A DNA stretch of 64,000 bases, taken from positions 92,133,819 to 92,197,818 of the forward strand of contig CM057471.1 in assembly GCA_030035585.1 (NCBI GenBank), in the 5' to 3' direction. The notes below the pieces were generated by a model. The model did not search any database, was not told the DNA's origin, and worked only from the letters and a program-made list of their open reading frames with translations. Positions within the stretch are counted from its first letter, which is position 1. Every line of letters begins with the position of its first letter. This DNA is from Dugong dugon (taxonomy: Eukaryota > Chordata > Mammalia > Sirenia > Dugongidae). The translations under genes and the position numbers were made by a program. Below are positions 61,472 through 64,000 of this stretch, piece by piece.

Positions 61472-61676
61472 TGGGATTTCTCAATCTCAGCACTACTGAC
61501 ATTTTGGGCTGGATAATTCTTTGCAGTGAGGGACTGTCCTATGTTAGGGTGTTTAGCAGCAACCCTTGCCTCCTTAAGTGCTAGTAGTAGCATACCCTCC
61601 CAAGTTCTCCAGACACTGCCAAATGTCCCCTGGGGGGCAACCCCCCCCCCCCACATTGAGAACCACCAGTCTGAGT
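61472..61676 (-). mobile_element. MER20 (hAT-Charlie) element
   Basis: GATTTCTCAATCTCAGCACT, ATTTTGGGCTGGATAATTCT, GTTTAGCAGCAACCCTTGCC and GCCAAATGTCCCCTGGGGGG run in antisense MER20 order over nearly the full length. A C-run of about 13 replaces part of the end. Confidence 0.88.
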
Positions 61677-61731
61677 AAATGCTTCAGTATTTATATATGG
61701 ATTGTCTATTTTGCCAGAATCTGGAGTACCC

Positions 61732-61930
61732 AGATGTTGCAAACAATTATGCACTCGGCTGCTAATTAAAGGTTGGAGGTTTGAGTCCACACAGAGGCAC
61801 CTTCAAAAAAAGGACTGGCAATCTGCTTCCAAAAAAATCAGCCACTGGAAACTCTATGGAGCACAGTTCTACTCTGACACACATGGGGTCGCCATGAATT
61901 GGAACTGACTTGAGGGCAAATGTGTTTTGT
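61732..61930 (+). mobile_element. AfroSINE copy, long form
   Basis: CTCGGCTGCTAATTAAAGGT, GACTGGCAATCTGCTTCCAA and GGGTCGCCATGAATTGGAAC show the head remnant, middle segment and tail. Confidence 0.9.
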
Positions 61931-62916
61931 TCTTGTTTCTTTTCCACCAGAAATGTTGGAATCTAGTCCCTCAGCTGCCTGCCTTACTCTGGCTATCTCG
62001 CTCACCACCGGACAGCCTTCCATACTAATACAAGGTAAGGAAAGAAAAAACAATAAACTTTAATGTCACCCTAGACTATCAGAGCTATTGCTTACCTGGA
62101 GCGGGGAGGAGAGAAATATGCCTGGTCTATTTCAAACATCAAATAGAAATGACTCAGGGTCTTAATTTGCTATGAGTTGTAATCTACTCCCTTTTCCTAT
62201 GCAGTCAATGGTTACACAGTCAATTTTACACTTCAAATGTAGTCCTGGATCTTCCTGGACAAAAATTAGGCCATTTACATACTGGTCAAAAGGCAGAGCA
62301 ATGGGACAAAGGAGAACCTGTCCCCCGGTTTCACAGTCCCTCATATTTCTACCTGGTTTACTGAGATCACTTCCCACACAGAAGCCAGGCTACCGGGCTT
62401 AAAGAATAATACACATATAGGCATGGAAAGAGAAAGCTACCACTTCTCAAATATTTTCTTCTAAGATTTAAAGAAAGAAAGAAAAGCTCAAGAAAACGAA
62501 TGAAAAGCCTTCTGTGAGCTACTTGAGTCATTTCATCACCTTCAAAAAAAAAAAAAAACTACTTTGGTGGGAGAAAACCAGATGTCCCCCAAACCACTCA
62601 AGTAGCTCCTAAACACTGCCTTTTTTCATCCACAAAAACAGTAAAACGAAAAGTGCTTGGCCCTAACTTAATCAACCAGCATGCTGATAAAGGCTACAAG
62701 AGGAAAGCCATGGCAGGCAGTGGAACGCTGGGCGTCTCTGTGAGGTGTGTGGCGTTGGCTGCTCCTACCCACATAGTGTAGGGTGCAGGCCTCCACGGTG
62801 GCCGTCACTCTCTGGCTCTGCCTGAAGCCGGGCGCCTGACAGTGCTAAATGAAGAATGCAGCTTTCCTGACTGAACCAAAGCCCAACCAACAGAGACAGT
62901 GGAGCCAGCGGCCTAC

Positions 62917-63107
62917 CATTGGCGAGCGCCCATAGGCCACCACGGCGGCGGCGGCTGCAGCAGCGCTCATCTGGGGAGACATGTTGTGCAAACTCGCGTA
63001 AGCAGCGCCCGGGCTGGTCAGCTCGCCATTCATGCCGGCGTGGGGGACCATTCCAAATGGAGCAGGGTACGGGCCGGGCACTGCCAGGGGCGTCCTCAAA
63101 CCGGCTG
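62917..63107 (-). CDS. TLE1: TLE1 coding exon (end of Ser/Pro region)
   Basis: The exon of 191 bases contributes two bases of an alanine codon and then 63 codons: [40 protein letters not shown] and [20 protein letters not shown] with SPM at the donor. The [14 protein letters not shown] wording distinguishes TLE1 from the other paralogues as I recall them. A tandem acceptor (CAGCAG) lies at 63110-63105, so a form three bases shorter is possible. The donor is GTAGGC. Confidence 0.94.
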
Positions 63108-64000
63108 CTGAAAGGAAAGACAAAGTGAGATGTGACTCAACGGACACACTCAAATTCAAACCTGATCAACAAGTTTAAAGCATAGTGTCATTTTTTGGTG
63201 CTGTTCATTATGGGGAAGAAGAGGAAGGAAAGGCTTCTGGAGAAAATCACCTCAGATTTATACATAGGTACCATTCTTTCCCAGAGCTGAATTCATCTCC
63301 AGGAAAGAAAAGATCCCAAGGGTGCACTACCCACACATTTTCTCACTGGTAGACACGGTAGCACTGGGAAATTAGGGGAATTAAGCAGCATTATTGCACC
63401 CAATTTACAGAGGGCAAACCAAGGCACAGACACTAAGTGTTTACCTGACTTAATGTCAAAAGAAGATTTTCTTGATAAAATCCAAGATTTCTCCTTTAGT
63501 CCGAACTTTCCATTCCCTGGTACCAATTCCAAATGAAAACCCAATCCTGGATTTACGTAAACCAAAGCACGGGTTTTAGGAGGAATATTCTGGTGCCTAT
63601 TTTCTTTGAGCCCGGGTTGTTACTTTTTTCCCTTTCCCAGGGAGGAAAATAAAGTTGAAAGTTATGAGTTTATTCATGGGCTGGAGTCTCCGTGAAACAC
63701 TCCCAATTTCTACTGAAAGAGAGACCACTGCTTCCCAAGGGATGTACCCGCAGAAAACCAGCCAACGAAAGTAAGCAAGAAGCACACTCAGGGCAGCCAA
63801 ACCCGCCGTTTCCGTCAATATTAGCTAACTCAGACACACAATGATAGTTTGGTAAGGAGCTTACATTTGGAATAATTACCAGGAACTTTATTGAAGACCC
63901 TAGCATTTGGATTATTTGGAAATAAAAGAAAAGCCAAATGTCAACAGCCAAAGACAGAACAGAGCACAGCTGCTAAAACCCAAGGACAAACATCTGTTTC
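63108..64000 (-). other. TLE1 intron, continues beyond the window
   Basis: No further TLE1 coding exon is found. An antisense MIR fragment may lie at 63340-63450 (CCCAATTTACAGAGGGCAAA). Minus-strand ORFs here have no TLE resemblance. Confidence 0.8.

Larger units (their letters stand above)
61066..62916 (-). other. TLE1 intron with MER20 and SINE
   Basis: This GT-AG intron (donor GTAGGCCGC) contains a SINE tail at 61397-61441, MER20 at 61472-61676 and an AfroSINE at 61732-61930. Positions 61935-62916 are unassigned. Confidence 0.85.

Overview
The window is nuclear DNA from a placental mammal, most likely an elephant or another afrotherian. It holds dozens of copies of a tRNA-headed SINE with an RTE-type tail (AfroSINE), a second SINE family with a tRNA-Gly-like head, and a broken RTE ORF2. 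Pan-mammalian fossils are also present: MIR, L2, MER5, MER20, Tigger1 and MaLR-like LTRs. There are no bacterial-style genes, operons or CRISPR arrays.

The only host gene I can support is the 3' half of TLE1, a Groucho-family transcriptional co-repressor, on the minus strand. Eight coding exons at 63107-62917, 61065-60989, 43155-42906, 41163-40916, 36410-36263, 34860-34710, 33367-33291 and 33147-33040 all have GT-AG borders. They join in one uninterrupted frame and encode about 416 C-terminal residues: the end of the Ser/Pro-rich region and the complete seven-bladed WD40 propeller, ending in YEVIY and TGA. The 5' exons lie beyond position 64000. The 3' UTR runs from 33039 to roughly 32.5 kb.

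Positions 1 to about 32500 lie downstream of TLE1 and hold no host gene that I can recognise. They contain AfroSINEs, a possible ERV LTR (about 3700-4250), and a solo LTR with target-site duplication (5418-5992). Next come a MER5 pair in inverted orientation (9775-10088), two consecutive MaLR-like proviral remnants (10089-14519) joined to a truncated Tigger1 (14520-16379), two TA-flanked MITE-like elements (17274-17525 and 22890-23212), and an RTE ORF2 remnant (26117-26785). Ancient LINE and MIR debris fills much of the rest. Positions 32500-64000 are TLE1 exons and introns, the latter rich in SINE, L1 and LTR insertions.

I found no undescribed biological system. The most unusual structure is a composite insertion at 40197-40401. 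There, 43 bases copied from a site 1.6 kb away lie between an AfroSINE and its target-site duplication. A weaker case with similar geometry is at 33981-34007. Family names come from recognition by eye, not from a database search.
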